From Rhizobacter sp. Root1238 (lineage in GTDB: Bacteria > Pseudomonadota > Gammaproteobacteria > Burkholderiales > Burkholderiaceae_C): a stretch of DNA of 33,391 nucleotides. Below are positions 10,970 to 19,111 of the stretch, piece after piece (positions within the stretch are counted from its first letter, which is position 1; each line of letters starts with the position of its first letter). The stretch spans positions 106,680 to 140,070 of the forward strand of contig NZ_LMDM01000014.1 of the NCBI RefSeq assembly GCF_001425825.1, written 5' to 3'. The notes below the pieces were generated by a model that ran no database searches, was not told the origin of the DNA, and worked only from the letters and a program-made list of their open reading frames with translations. The position numbers and the translations under genes were made by a program.

Positions 10970-13432
10970 ATGGGATTCTTTGACTGGCTGCGCAGGCCGC
11001 AACGCGCCATCGCGGCGGTGAAACCGGAACGCGAGCTGGTTGACCATGAGGCGGCGGGCCCGTCCCAGCGCGGCGTTGAGTTGCTGAGGTCGGGCCAGAT
11101 GCTGGCAGCGTCGCAGCAGTTCCGGGAGGCGGTGGCAAGAGAGCCCGGTGTCGCGTCTCACCACGTGAATCTGGCCTACACACTGCAGCAAGTCGGCGAA
11201 GGGGTCGCTGCGCTCGACCATTTGCGGCTGGCGGTGTCGCTGGATCCGGAATCGCTCGATGCGCGATACATGCTGGCTGGCGCGCTGGAAACTCTGCCCG
11301 ATTTCGAGGGCGCGGTCGAACATGTACGCGCCGCATTGGCCCTGCGGCCGGATTTCGAGGCGGCGCGGATCGACCTTTGCCGAATGCTTGCGCTGAAGGG
11401 CGATCTGGTGCAAGCGCGTGCGGCCATCGAAGAGGCGATGACGCTGCATCCGTCGAACGCGGACTTCCATCACTATCTCGGCAACGTGTGCGTGACCGAG
11501 GGGCAACCGGATGCGGCCGTCGAACACTACCGCCGCGCACTCGAACTTCGCCCGGACCATGTTCAGGTCATTGCCAATATCGGCAGTACTTTGCGGATCA
11601 AGGGTCTGTACGAAGAAGCCATCGCCAGCTACGAGCAGGCCTTGAAGCTCGACCCCACGTTCGCCGATGCGCATGCCAAATGGGGCATGACGCGCAAGGC
11701 GCAAGGCCGCCTTGCCGAGTCGGAGGAGGCATTTCGTCGGGCGCTTCAGCTGGATCCGAAGAACCCGGACACCCTGAATGAGATGGGCATGGTGCTCCAG
11801 GAGCAGGGCAAGCTGCCGCAGGCCATCGAGCACTATCGGCGTGCCATTTCGCTGCGTCCGGACCTTCCCGGTGGCTACGTCAACCTGGGGATGGCGCTGG
11901 ACCACAACGGGCAGTCCGGAGAGGCCGTCGATGTCTACAAACAGGGCTTGGCAATCAAGCCGTCGCACGAGCTCCATGGCAATCTGGGGATCACGCTGGC
12001 CAAGCTCGGCAACACCGACGAGGCAATCGATCACTACCACGAGGCGATCCGGCTGAGCCCCGACAACCTGAGCGTCCATTGCAACCTGGCAAGCGCGTTG
12101 GGCGACACGGGGGCGACCGAACAGGCGATTGCGGCGTACCGCGATGTGCTGGCGAAGCGCCCCGACTTCCTCATGCCCCACAGCAACCTGCTCGTGTACC
12201 TGGCATCCACCGGCCACGCCTCGACGCAGGAATACCTGGCCGAGGCGCGCCGTTTCGATGCGAAGCTCGCGCGTCCGCCCGAGGATCCTCCGGTCCGCCG
12301 CAACCTGGCTTCCGGGCAGCCTCTTCGCGTGGGATTCGTGTCCGGCGACCTGCGCACCCACCCTGTCGGCTTGTTCATTGAGGGAATCATTCAGCACCTG
12401 GAGCCCAGCAAGCTGGAGCTCATTGCGTACTCGACCGTGGGCCAGGAAGACGCCTTGACGGCACGGATCAAGCCGCGCTTCGGCCAATGGGTGCAGCTGA
12501 GAGGGCTGGGCGATGACGCTGCAGCCCGCAGGATTCGTGCTGACGAGGTTGACATCCTGATCGACCTGGCCGGTCACACCGCCGAGAATCGCCTCGCCGT
12601 GTTTGCGAGGCGTGCGGCGCCGGTCCAACTCAGCTGGCTGGGATACTGGGCCAGCACGGGCGTGTCCGAGATCGACTACGTGCTCGCCGACGAGGGCTGT
12701 GTGCCGATCGGCGATGAGCACCAGTTCAGCGAGCGGATCTGGCGTCTGCCACAAACCCGCTTGTGCTTCACGCCGCCGGCCACCGATGCCGCTCCGCCGG
12801 TTGCACCACTGCCCGCGTTGCAGCGCGGTCACATCACCTTCGGATGCTTCCAGCGCCTGCCGAAGATCACCGATGAGGTGCTGGCACTGTGGGGCGAGGT
12901 GTTCGCGCGCTTGCCCGATGCGCGTCTGTTGATTCAGAGTGTTCAGACTGGCCGCGCCAAGGCGGTCGAACAGACCCTCGCCCGATTGGCCCGCGTCGGC
13001 ATCGCATCCGACCGCGTCACCCTTCGCGGCCCGGTTCCGCGGGACGTCTACCTCCAGGCCTACAGTGAAGTCGACATCGTCCTTGACACGTTCCCGTATA
13101 CAGGCGGTACGACCACGTGCGAGGCGCTGTGGATGGGGGTGCCGACGCTCACGCTGTCGGGAGACACCATGATCTCCCGCCAGGGGGAGGCCTTGATGCG
13201 TGCTGCAGGGCTGCCGCAATGGGTGGCGACCGATCGCGCCGATTTCGTGTGCAAGGCTGCGCTGCTGGCCTCGGACATGCCGGCACTGGCGGCATGGCGC
13301 GAGGGCGTGCGCGGCCGATTGGCAGGCACGGCCTTGTTCGACGTGCGTCGGTTTGCACGCAACTTCGAAGAAGCTGTGGCGGAGATCTGGCGACAAGGGG
13401 CCGCGGCCTCTGCGGAAACCCGGTCGTCATGA
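10970..13432 (+). CDS. TPR-GT41 (OGT/SPINDLY-like) glycosyltransferase 1
   Basis: An 820-residue cytosolic protein. Residues about 30-405 are some eleven tandem TPR repeats, several with the canonical AxxxYxxALxLxPxxA pattern. From residue 452 a GT41 catalytic region follows, as in eukaryotic O-GlcNAc transferase. Residues equivalent to key human OGT sites are visible: His464 in DLRTHPVG (active-site His498 of human OGT), Lys632 in FQRLPKITDEVL (Lys842, diphosphate contact) and the UDP-binding stretch DTFPYTGGTTTCEALWMG. It should transfer a sugar from a UDP-donor to Ser/Thr of proteins, or to another acceptor chosen by the TPR part. GAAGG precedes the ATG. It lies just upstream of pilA, with a second GT41 gene 3.3 kb further on. 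Acceptor and donor are unknown. Confidence 0.92.
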   Translation: MGFFDWLRRPQRAIAAVKPERELVDHEAAGPSQRGVELLRSGQMLAASQQFREAVAREPGVASHHVNLAYTLQQVGEGVAALDHLRLAVSLDPESLDARYMLAGALETLPDFEGAVEHVRAALALRPDFEAARIDLCRMLALKGDLVQARAAIEEAMTLHPSNADFHHYLGNVCVTEGQPDAAVEHYRRALELRPDHVQVIANIGSTLRIKGLYEEAIASYEQALKLDPTFADAHAKWGMTRKAQGRLAESEEAFRRALQLDPKNPDTLNEMGMVLQEQGKLPQAIEHYRRAISLRPDLPGGYVNLGMALDHNGQSGEAVDVYKQGLAIKPSHELHGNLGITLAKLGNTDEAIDHYHEAIRLSPDNLSVHCNLASALGDTGATEQAIAAYRDVLAKRPDFLMPHSNLLVYLASTGHASTQEYLAEARRFDAKLARPPEDPPVRRNLASGQPLRVGFVSGDLRTHPVGLFIEGIIQHLEPSKLELIAYSTVGQEDALTARIKPRFGQWVQLRGLGDDAAARRIRADEVDILIDLAGHTAENRLAVFARRAAPVQLSWLGYWASTGVSEIDYVLADEGCVPIGDEHQFSERIWRLPQTRLCFTPPATDAAPPVAPLPALQRGHITFGCFQRLPKITDEVLALWGEVFARLPDARLLIQSVQTGRAKAVEQTLARLARVGIASDRVTLRGPVPRDVYLQAYSEVDIVLDTFPYTGGTTTCEALWMGVPTLTLSGDTMISRQGEALMRAAGLPQWVATDRADFVCKAALLASDMPALAAWREGVRGRLAGTALFDVRRFARNFEEAVAEIWRQGAAASAETRSS

Positions 13433-13550
13433 CGCAAATCGTCGCTCGCCGAAGCAAAGAAAGCGGCAGCGAATGACAGGTTTCGTCGCATCCGTGTCGG
13501 ATGCTCCTGCAAAGCGCCAAGCAATACCGTTCTAGGGGGGTGATTCGACT

Positions 13551-13566
13551 TGGCATGAACGCTGCA
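13551..13566 (+). promoter_or_regulatory. Sigma-54 (RpoN) promoter of pilA
   Basis: TGGCATGAACGCTGCA matches the -24/-12 consensus TGGCAC-N5-TTGC: GG at 13552-13553 and GC at 13564-13565 have exactly the required spacing. The transcript would start near 13577, giving a leader of about 50 bases before the ATG at 13627, with AGGAG at 13613-13617. RpoN control of pilA through PilSR is established in Pseudomonas and relatives. The rest of the 13433-13626 gap shows nothing else recognisable. Confidence 0.88.
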
Positions 13567-13626
13567 AATGAGTAGAGCGAGCGGCAGTTCCGTCTCTTTC
13601 CTCAACCGACTCAGGAGCCATTCCTC

Positions 13627-14055
13627 ATGAAACGCGTCCAACAAGGCTTTACCCTTATCGAACTGATGATCGTCGTGGCGATCATCGGCATCCTGGCAGC
13701 AGTTGCGCTGCCGGCTTACCGCGACTACACGGTCCGCGCCAAGGTTTCCGAAGTGATCCTGGCCGCCTCGTCGGGCAAGACGTCGGTGTCGGAGCAAGCC
13801 GCCACCTACGGCGCAATGCCGTCGACGACATCTGGCGCGATCAACACGCAACAATCGCCGTACGTCTCGTCCGTTGCCTATTCGAACACCGGCACCAACA
13901 CCGGTACGATCACGGCGATCGCTTCTTCGAAGGAAGCTGCCATCTCCGGTTCCAACGTCGTGCTCACCGGCACGTACGACACCTCGACCGGCCAAGTCTC
14001 GTGGGCTTGCACCGGTTCGATCGCTCCGAAGTACCTGCCTTCCAGCTGCAAGTAA
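13627..14055 (+). CDS. pilA: Type IV major pilin
   Basis: A 142-residue type IVa pilin. A six-residue positively charged leader ends in Gly7, followed by Phe8 (cut and N-methylated by PilD). The hydrophobic spine helix ([20 protein letters not shown]) has the conserved Glu12, which is Glu5 of the mature protein. The 135-residue mature subunit has a Thr/Ser-rich middle (residues 60-120) and two Cys, Cys128 and Cys141, that would form the C-terminal disulfide loop. Two Ser residues directly precede the last Cys. Pili of this kind serve adhesion, twitching and DNA uptake. It is driven by a sigma-54 promoter and is followed by a TfpO/PglL-type ligase, so glycosylation of its Ser/Thr-rich regions is likely. 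Codon use is less extreme than in the housekeeping genes, as is common for pilins. Confidence 0.96.
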   Translation: MKRVQQGFTLIELMIVVAIIGILAAVALPAYRDYTVRAKVSEVILAASSGKTSVSEQAATYGAMPSTTSGAINTQQSPYVSSVAYSNTGTNTGTITAIASSKEAAISGSNVVLTGTYDTSTGQVSWACTGSIAPKYLPSSCK

Positions 14056-14074
14056 TCGGATTCACGATTGCAAA

Positions 14075-14096
14075 AGAGGCCTCTTCGGAGGCCTCT
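14075..14096 (+). terminator. Very stable cUUCGg hairpin after pilA, weak terminator
   Basis: A perfect 9-bp stem, AGAGGCCTC (14075-14083) with GAGGCCTCT (14088-14096), is closed by a TTCG tetraloop. The tract after it is only CCTGTTTG, not a full T-run. It probably stops or slows only part of the transcription and shields the pilA mRNA 3' end, leaving limited read-through into the ligase gene that starts 26 bases later. Confidence 0.7.
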
Positions 14097-14122
14097 CCTG
14101 TTTGAGTCTCCGCCTTTTTCTC

Positions 14123-15844
14123 ATGGCTCCAGACCCCAGCGCAGCCCGAAAGATCGACTCGGCGACACGGTTATTTCTCTTCGGCGCGGGGGCGTGTGCA
14201 CTGCTGTCGTGGTTGATGCCCACGCATGAACTTCCCTGGACCACGTTTCATGCCGAATTGGCGATGGGGATCGCGGCGCTGTTCGGCTCGGTGAGTGTGT
14301 TGTCCGCCCTTCGCGGGCGGGTCGTTGCGATGCCATCGCTCACCGTTTTCGCTGCGGCCGTGTCCATGACACCGTTGCTGCAGCTCCTGGTCGGCACGAT
14401 CCGCTTCGCCGGCGATGCGATCCTCTCCAGTCTGTACCTGTTCTCGTTCGCCATGACGGTGGCCATCAGTTTCCATGCGGCCCGTTTGTGGTCCGGACGG
14501 CGAGTGCTGGACGCTTGCGCCTGGGTCGTTGTGCTAGCGGCCATCGCGTCTTCCGGCATGGCCCTTGGTCAATGGCAGATGTCGGACGGCCTTCCATTGC
14601 TGGTGAACACGCTTGCGCCGCTCTCTCGGCCGTACGCGAATCTGCTTCAGCCCAATCTGCTGGCCACCCTTCTTGTCCTGGGTTTGGTCGGCGTCGCGTG
14701 CCTGTTCGACAACAGGCGCATCAGTGCCGCGGTCAGCTTGCTGACGGCCGCGCTGATCAGCTTTGGCTTGATCCTGGCCCAGTCCCGTGCTGCCTGGCTC
14801 GAGCTGGCGGTCATCTCGCTGGTGGTGATTGCCAAGCGCCGCGCGCTGACGGGTTCGCTGGGCTTGCGGCACTTTGCGATTGGCGCAATGCTGTTGATCC
14901 TGGCCCAGCTCGCCTGGATGGTTCTCGATCCGCTGAGCGCTCACCCGGTCGCCCGTGATGCAACGGTGAGTACGGCGTCGACCGGAAACCGGATCACGCA
15001 CTGGCACGAGATGGCCGTCGCCATGCTGCGCCGGCCATGGTCGGGGTATGGTTGGATGGGTGTGGTTTCCGCCCAATATGACGTGGCCGCCGCATTCCCG
15101 GCTACACACGAAATTCTGGGTTACAGCCACAACCTGGTCCTCGATCTGCTGGTCTGCACCGGCATACCGCTGGGGCTGATCATTGTGGGCTGGCTACTTG
15201 TCTGGCTGTGGGGCGTCGCGACAAGCGCGACCGATTCGACCGCCTTGCTTGCGTTGGTCGCACTGATGGCGATGCTGAGCCACGCGCAAGTCGAGTATCC
15301 GCTCGCGTACACCTACTTCCTGTTGCCCGCCGGCGTGCTGTGCGGCTTGTTGTGCGCGGATGGACCGACCGCATCGGTGCGTGTCGTCCCGGCGTGGCTG
15401 TCGCCGATGCTGCTGTGCGGCGCCGCGTCATTGCTGTTCGTCGTGTCCGTCGACTACCTGACCGTCGAGCAGCAAATGATGCGGCTGCGGTTCGAGCAAG
15501 CACGCATCGGCTTGCATGCACCTCAGTCGACGCTGCCTCCCATCCGACTGCTGTCGCAGTTCGATGCCCTCTTGCAGTTTGCACGGACGCCGGAGCGCAA
15601 AGACATGACCGAGCTGCAACTTGGCGAAATGCGCCAGACCGTTGCCCGCTTCCCGTCCGGCGCGAACATGGTGCGACTGGCCGCGGCTCTGGCACTGAAT
15701 AACCAGTCTGAAGAGGCTGTACAGGTGCTGCGGCGCGTCTGCAAGCTCGAACCCGAGGCGACGTGCCAAAACCTGACGGCACTGTGGGCGGTACTGGGCG
15801 CTCGGCAACCCGCCATCCAGCGGGTGACATGGCCGTCGGCGTGA
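14123..15844 (+). CDS. PglL/TfpO-type O-oligosaccharyltransferase 1 (Wzy/WaaL superfamily)
   Basis: A 573-residue inner-membrane protein with about eleven hydrophobic segments, followed by a soluble C-terminal domain from about residue 440. Family marks are LLQPNLLATLLV near residue 175, the large periplasmic loop with RPWSGYGWMG, and SHNLVLDLLVCTGIP, whose His matches the essential histidine of PglL-type ligases. AQVEYPLAYTYFLLP also fits the PglL pattern. These enzymes move lipid-linked glycans onto Ser/Thr of pilins or other exported proteins. Its place right after pilA matches pilin-dedicated ligases (TfpO/PilO-like). It ends 3 bases from the convergent methyltransferase gene. No good ribosome site precedes the ATG; a TTG at 14102 in frame is a less likely alternative. 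Acting as an O-antigen ligase is the main rival reading. Confidence 0.83.
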   Translation: MAPDPSAARKIDSATRLFLFGAGACALLSWLMPTHELPWTTFHAELAMGIAALFGSVSVLSALRGRVVAMPSLTVFAAAVSMTPLLQLLVGTIRFAGDAILSSLYLFSFAMTVAISFHAARLWSGRRVLDACAWVVVLAAIASSGMALGQWQMSDGLPLLVNTLAPLSRPYANLLQPNLLATLLVLGLVGVACLFDNRRISAAVSLLTAALISFGLILAQSRAAWLELAVISLVVIAKRRALTGSLGLRHFAIGAMLLILAQLAWMVLDPLSAHPVARDATVSTASTGNRITHWHEMAVAMLRRPWSGYGWMGVVSAQYDVAAAFPATHEILGYSHNLVLDLLVCTGIPLGLIIVGWLLVWLWGVATSATDSTALLALVALMAMLSHAQVEYPLAYTYFLLPAGVLCGLLCADGPTASVRVVPAWLSPMLLCGAASLLFVVSVDYLTVEQQMMRLRFEQARIGLHAPQSTLPPIRLLSQFDALLQFARTPERKDMTELQLGEMRQTVARFPSGANMVRLAAALALNNQSEEAVQVLRRVCKLEPEATCQNLTALWAVLGARQPAIQRVTWPSA

Positions 15845-15847
15845 TGC

Positions 15848-16729
15848 TCAGCGCTTGATGATCAAGCCTTGACCGGTGGGCAATGGCATGACGCGGTACT
15901 GGCGAGAGTCGAACCACACGTCCTCGGCCAGCTTCTGCACACGGTAGGGCCCCGACCATTCATAGTCGTCGAGGATCAGGATGCCCCCTGGCACCATGCG
16001 GTCGAACAGATGGTCGAGCGCAGCGATTTCCGCCGGGGCCTGGTTCAAGTCGATGTGGAGGTATGCGATGCGCTCGGGACAACCGTCAGCAAAGACATCG
16101 GGGATCATTCCCTTCAGCAATCTCACCTGCGGATAGTCGGCGAACTTCTGCTGCACGCGAGCGTACAGCCCTTCGCCATGCTCCTGCATCGAGTGGTGCA
16201 GCATGCCTTCTTCGTGCTCGAAAAGGTCGTAGCCCCAGAAGGTGCGTGGAAACTCGCGCCCGCCCAGGTAGTCGATCACCGTCTTCATTCCGACCCCGGT
16301 GTAGGCGCCGCATTCGACAAAATCGCCCCCGAGCTGCACGCAGTGATATGCGGCGCAGGCGAGCACGTACCTGCGCCACAGAATGGCTTGGTCGGCATCG
16401 CTCTCGATGTTGCTCTGCCAAGCCTGCACGAAAGGCTGGTCGTCCAGCATCGACATGTTCCGACCCCAGGTCAGCAGGTTGTCGCCGAAGTAGTGGCCTG
16501 ACGTCGCCAGATCAGCGATCACTCGTGCCGAGGACTTGACCTTCTCCGGTTCCTGCGTGCACCAGAACATGGGGGAAAAGAAGTTGGACACCCTTTCCGG
16601 CGGCGGCGACGTCAGCGGAGGGAGCCTGGCGATCACGGCAGGATCGCCTTCGCGCGACAGTTCGAACACATGGGTCTCGCGGGACGGCCCTGCGGAGAAC
16701 AAGCGTCGCAACAGGCGGGTCAGGATCAT
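15848..16729 (-). CDS. TylF/MycF-like SAM-dependent methyltransferase
   Basis: A 293-residue cytosolic protein. The SAM-binding motif GGDFVECGAYTGVGMKTVI lies around residues 135-152. Later HIDLNQAP and GGILILDDYEWSG carry the acidic residues that bind the metal in TylF/MycF sugar O-methyltransferases. Similar proteins occur in polysaccharide and glycosylation clusters. GAGG lies 6-9 bases before the ATG at 16729. It is the last gene of a minus-strand set (small protein, GT41-2, this gene), 49 bases after GT41-2, so it probably modifies the sugar or acceptor used by that set. The first 60 residues are not recognisable. Whether it methylates a sugar, a peptide or something else is not decided by the sequence. 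Confidence 0.82.
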   Translation of the reverse strand: MILTRLLRRLFSAGPSRETHVFELSREGDPAVIARLPPLTSPPPERVSNFFSPMFWCTQEPEKVKSSARVIADLATSGHYFGDNLLTWGRNMSMLDDQPFVQAWQSNIESDADQAILWRRYVLACAAYHCVQLGGDFVECGAYTGVGMKTVIDYLGGREFPRTFWGYDLFEHEEGMLHHSMQEHGEGLYARVQQKFADYPQVRLLKGMIPDVFADGCPERIAYLHIDLNQAPAEIAALDHLFDRMVPGGILILDDYEWSGPYRVQKLAEDVWFDSRQYRVMPLPTGQGLIIKR

Positions 16730-16778
16730 GCGGTTCCTCGGAGGATTTGATGAGAAAGGATCGACGGTTCGCGATCCA

Positions 16779-18722
16779 TCATGGGCGTGCCGCTTGGCGG
16801 CCTGACATTGTGAGCAGGGCGGTCTGCAGATGCTCAGTGAAGCGCTGCGCATCGAACAGCGACGAAGCCGCCGCCTGCGCGCGCAGCACGGACCGCAGGC
16901 TGACCAGGCTTTCGACGTCGCCAGCATGCCGAACCGCCAACTCGACATAGTGTGCCTCGTCCCGCGCCACCCAGTCAGACAGGCCGACGCAGCCGAGCAG
17001 GCTGGCACCCTGACGTGCGAGCATCGTCTGTCCTGCCAGCGTCACGGTAGGAACACCCATCCACAGCGCCTCGCAGGTGGTGGTTGCGCCGCTGTGCGGA
17101 AACGTGTCGAGCAGGATGTCGACTTCGGCGTGGGCTGCCAAGTAGGCCGACCTTGCACTTGCAGGCGCCAACTCGACGCGCGCCGCCTCGACGCCGACGC
17201 GCTGCAGTCGCTCCAGCAACTGCCGGCGGGCCATCGGGTCCTGCATCTGCTTCGACTGCAACCGAAGGCGCGAGCCAGGCACTGCGTGCAGCACCTTCGC
17301 CCACAGCGTGAGCACTTCGTCGTGGAGCTTTGTGAGACGCTGGAACGATCCGAAGGTGACGTACCCCCTCGCAACGACCGGCGGCGGCGCCACTGAGGGA
17401 ATGTCGGCGCCCGTCGGCGTCGTGAAGCACAGGCGCGTGTCGGGCAGGTAGCAGATCGATTCGCTGAAGAATTCGCGCTGCTCCGGAGGGATGGAGACAG
17501 GGTCCGCAATCAACCAGTCCATGGCCGGCACGCCGGTGCTCGCCCAATACCCCAGCCAACTGGCCTGCACCGGCGCCGCACGCCGCGCGAATACCGGAAG
17601 CCGGTTCTCCCCTGTGTGCCCGGACAGGTCGATCAGCACGTCGATCCCGTCTGCCGCAATCTTGCGCGCAGCCGTATCGTCATCCAGGCCCGATATGTCG
17701 TACCACTCGTTGAAGCGTGACTTGAGCCGTCCGGTCAGTGCATCCCCCGCGGCCCGGTTGCTGTAGGCGATCACGTCCATCTGCCGGCCGCGGTCCCAAT
17801 GCGCGAGAACGCCCTCGAGGAAGAAGCCCACCGGGTGGCTGTGCAGGTCGGCGGACACGAAGCCGATACGCAGGGGGCGAGCGGGAGCCGGCGAATCGGC
17901 GGATCGTTGGGGCACCAGCGGCGGTTTCGCGGGTGTCACCATCTCACCGTAGCGACGCGCTTCCGCGAGATAAGCCTGGGGCGAGGTGTGGCCGTCGCCG
18001 GACAGTGTCATCAACAGGTTGCTGCGTGCGAAGTGCAGCGACGGATCGATCGTGATCGCCCGATGCGCGGCGACCGCGGCCCCGTCGAAATCGCTGAGCT
18101 GGAGCAGTGCCTGCGCCTTGTTGCTGAGCGCTACCGCATGATTCGGCTCGATCTCGAGCACTCGGTCGTAGCTGTCCAGTGCAGCATCGAGTTCCATCTC
18201 GTGCAGCGCGATGTTGCCCAGGAAAAGGTGCAGATCGGGCAGCCGACGGTCGATGGCCACGGCGGTCTTCAGCACTGCCTTCGCGCGCACATGCTGCCCG
18301 ATGTCATGCAGCGCCTTGGCCAGATCGCGATGCGCGACGACGAAGTCCGCCTTGAGGGTCAGCGCGCGTTCGAATGCCGGCACGGCGGCCGCCGACTGTT
18401 GGGCCTTCTGCAAAGCTGTCCCGAGCAGGTAGTGCGCATCGGCGGAGTCGGCGGCAAGCTCCGTCGCTCGGCGCAGCACCGGGAGCGATTCGCTCGCGCG
18501 GTTCATCTCGAGCAGCACGAACCCGAGGTTGACGTGCGCAACCGCATGGTGCGGAGCGGCCTTGATGGCCAGGCGATAACACCCCGCGGCATCTTCCAGG
18601 CGTCCGCTGCCGAGCAGGTTGTTGCCTTCGCGAACATGGGCCGCGGCGGCGGCACTGCCATCATCCGCGGGAGCCGCCGTGGGCCGATCCCGCCCCAGCA
18701 AACGCCTGAGCCAGCCCGTCAT
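16779..18722 (-). CDS. TPR-GT41 (OGT/SPINDLY-like) glycosyltransferase 2
   Basis: A 647-residue relative of the enzyme encoded at 10970-13432. The TPR part (about residues 25-245) is shorter by some 165 residues, about five repeats. The catalytic part is parallel throughout: His296 in DLHSHPVG, Lys465 in FQRLTKLHDEVL, and DTFPHSGATTTCEALWMG for UDP. All key human OGT-equivalent residues remain, so it should be active. The shared WLRR opening and YLAEARR before the catalytic domain suggest common ancestry, but the sequences differ at many positions. The ATG at 18722 has GAGGG about 8 bases upstream; an in-frame GTG at 18737 is the alternative. It is downstream of a 97-residue unknown protein (28-base gap) and upstream of the methyltransferase. 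Confidence 0.92.
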   Translation of the reverse strand: MTGWLRRLLGRDRPTAAPADDGSAAAAAHVREGNNLLGSGRLEDAAGCYRLAIKAAPHHAVAHVNLGFVLLEMNRASESLPVLRRATELAADSADAHYLLGTALQKAQQSAAAVPAFERALTLKADFVVAHRDLAKALHDIGQHVRAKAVLKTAVAIDRRLPDLHLFLGNIALHEMELDAALDSYDRVLEIEPNHAVALSNKAQALLQLSDFDGAAVAAHRAITIDPSLHFARSNLLMTLSGDGHTSPQAYLAEARRYGEMVTPAKPPLVPQRSADSPAPARPLRIGFVSADLHSHPVGFFLEGVLAHWDRGRQMDVIAYSNRAAGDALTGRLKSRFNEWYDISGLDDDTAARKIAADGIDVLIDLSGHTGENRLPVFARRAAPVQASWLGYWASTGVPAMDWLIADPVSIPPEQREFFSESICYLPDTRLCFTTPTGADIPSVAPPPVVARGYVTFGSFQRLTKLHDEVLTLWAKVLHAVPGSRLRLQSKQMQDPMARRQLLERLQRVGVEAARVELAPASARSAYLAAHAEVDILLDTFPHSGATTTCEALWMGVPTVTLAGQTMLARQGASLLGCVGLSDWVARDEAHYVELAVRHAGDVESLVSLRSVLRAQAAASSLFDAQRFTEHLQTALLTMSGRQAARP

Positions 18723-18750
18723 CGCAGGCCCTCGCACGCCCGCGTGGGGA

Positions 18751-19044
18751 TCACAGGCGGTGCATCAGCCACTCGGTGAGGCCGTCGACGTACTCGGTGT
18801 CGTAGCCGGCGTCACGCAGCACCCACTTGAACGCGTTGCCGAGCTTGGCCTTCTTGTAGACGTTCATCGAACGGCCGGTCTTGAAGTTGTGCACCTGCAG
18901 GTCGACCTTCTTCAGAACTTCCTGCGTCTTGGCGGCGAACTGCTTCGTGCTGAACGGCGACTCGAACGGCACCCGCGCGATGTAGAACTTCGCCAGTTCC
19001 GTGCCGAAGGCCTGTTCTTCCTTCGCATCCAACCATTTCAGCAT
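18751..19044 (-). CDS. Small conserved-looking protein of unknown function
   Basis: A 97-residue, soluble, charged protein (many Lys, Glu and aromatic residues) with no signal peptide, Cys or membrane segment. I do not recognise a named family. A strong ribosome site (GGAGGAG, 6 bases before the ATG) and clean codon structure argue it is real. It is the first gene of the minus-strand set before GT41-2 and diverges from the ligase gene at 19112. The 67-base gap between them must hold both promoters. On the minus strand TTCTGC and TAAACT spaced by 16 bases are a possible but unproven -35/-10 pair. Possible roles (accessory factor or substrate of the glycosyltransferase) are guesses from position only. 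Confidence 0.85.
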   Translation of the reverse strand: MLKWLDAKEEQAFGTELAKFYIARVPFESPFSTKQFAAKTQEVLKKVDLQVHNFKTGRSMNVYKKAKLGNAFKWVLRDAGYDTEYVDGLTEWLMHRL

Positions 19045-19111
19045 TTGCGCTCCTCCAAGCCTCTGACCGGTCCGCGAGTTTACTTGCTGGCACCTCGGGC
19101 AGAATTCCCGG

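Noticed and set aside
10070-13396. A 1108-codon minus-strand frame across the phosphodiesterase and GT41-1 genes
   Set aside because: The plus strand shows complete conserved domains; the minus product is Arg/His/Gln-rich without domains.
15853-15867. Hairpin GCTTGA/TCAAGC at the convergent end of ligase 1 and the methyltransferase as a two-way terminator
   Set aside because: It has only 6 bp, lies inside the methyltransferase coding end and has no T-run on either strand.
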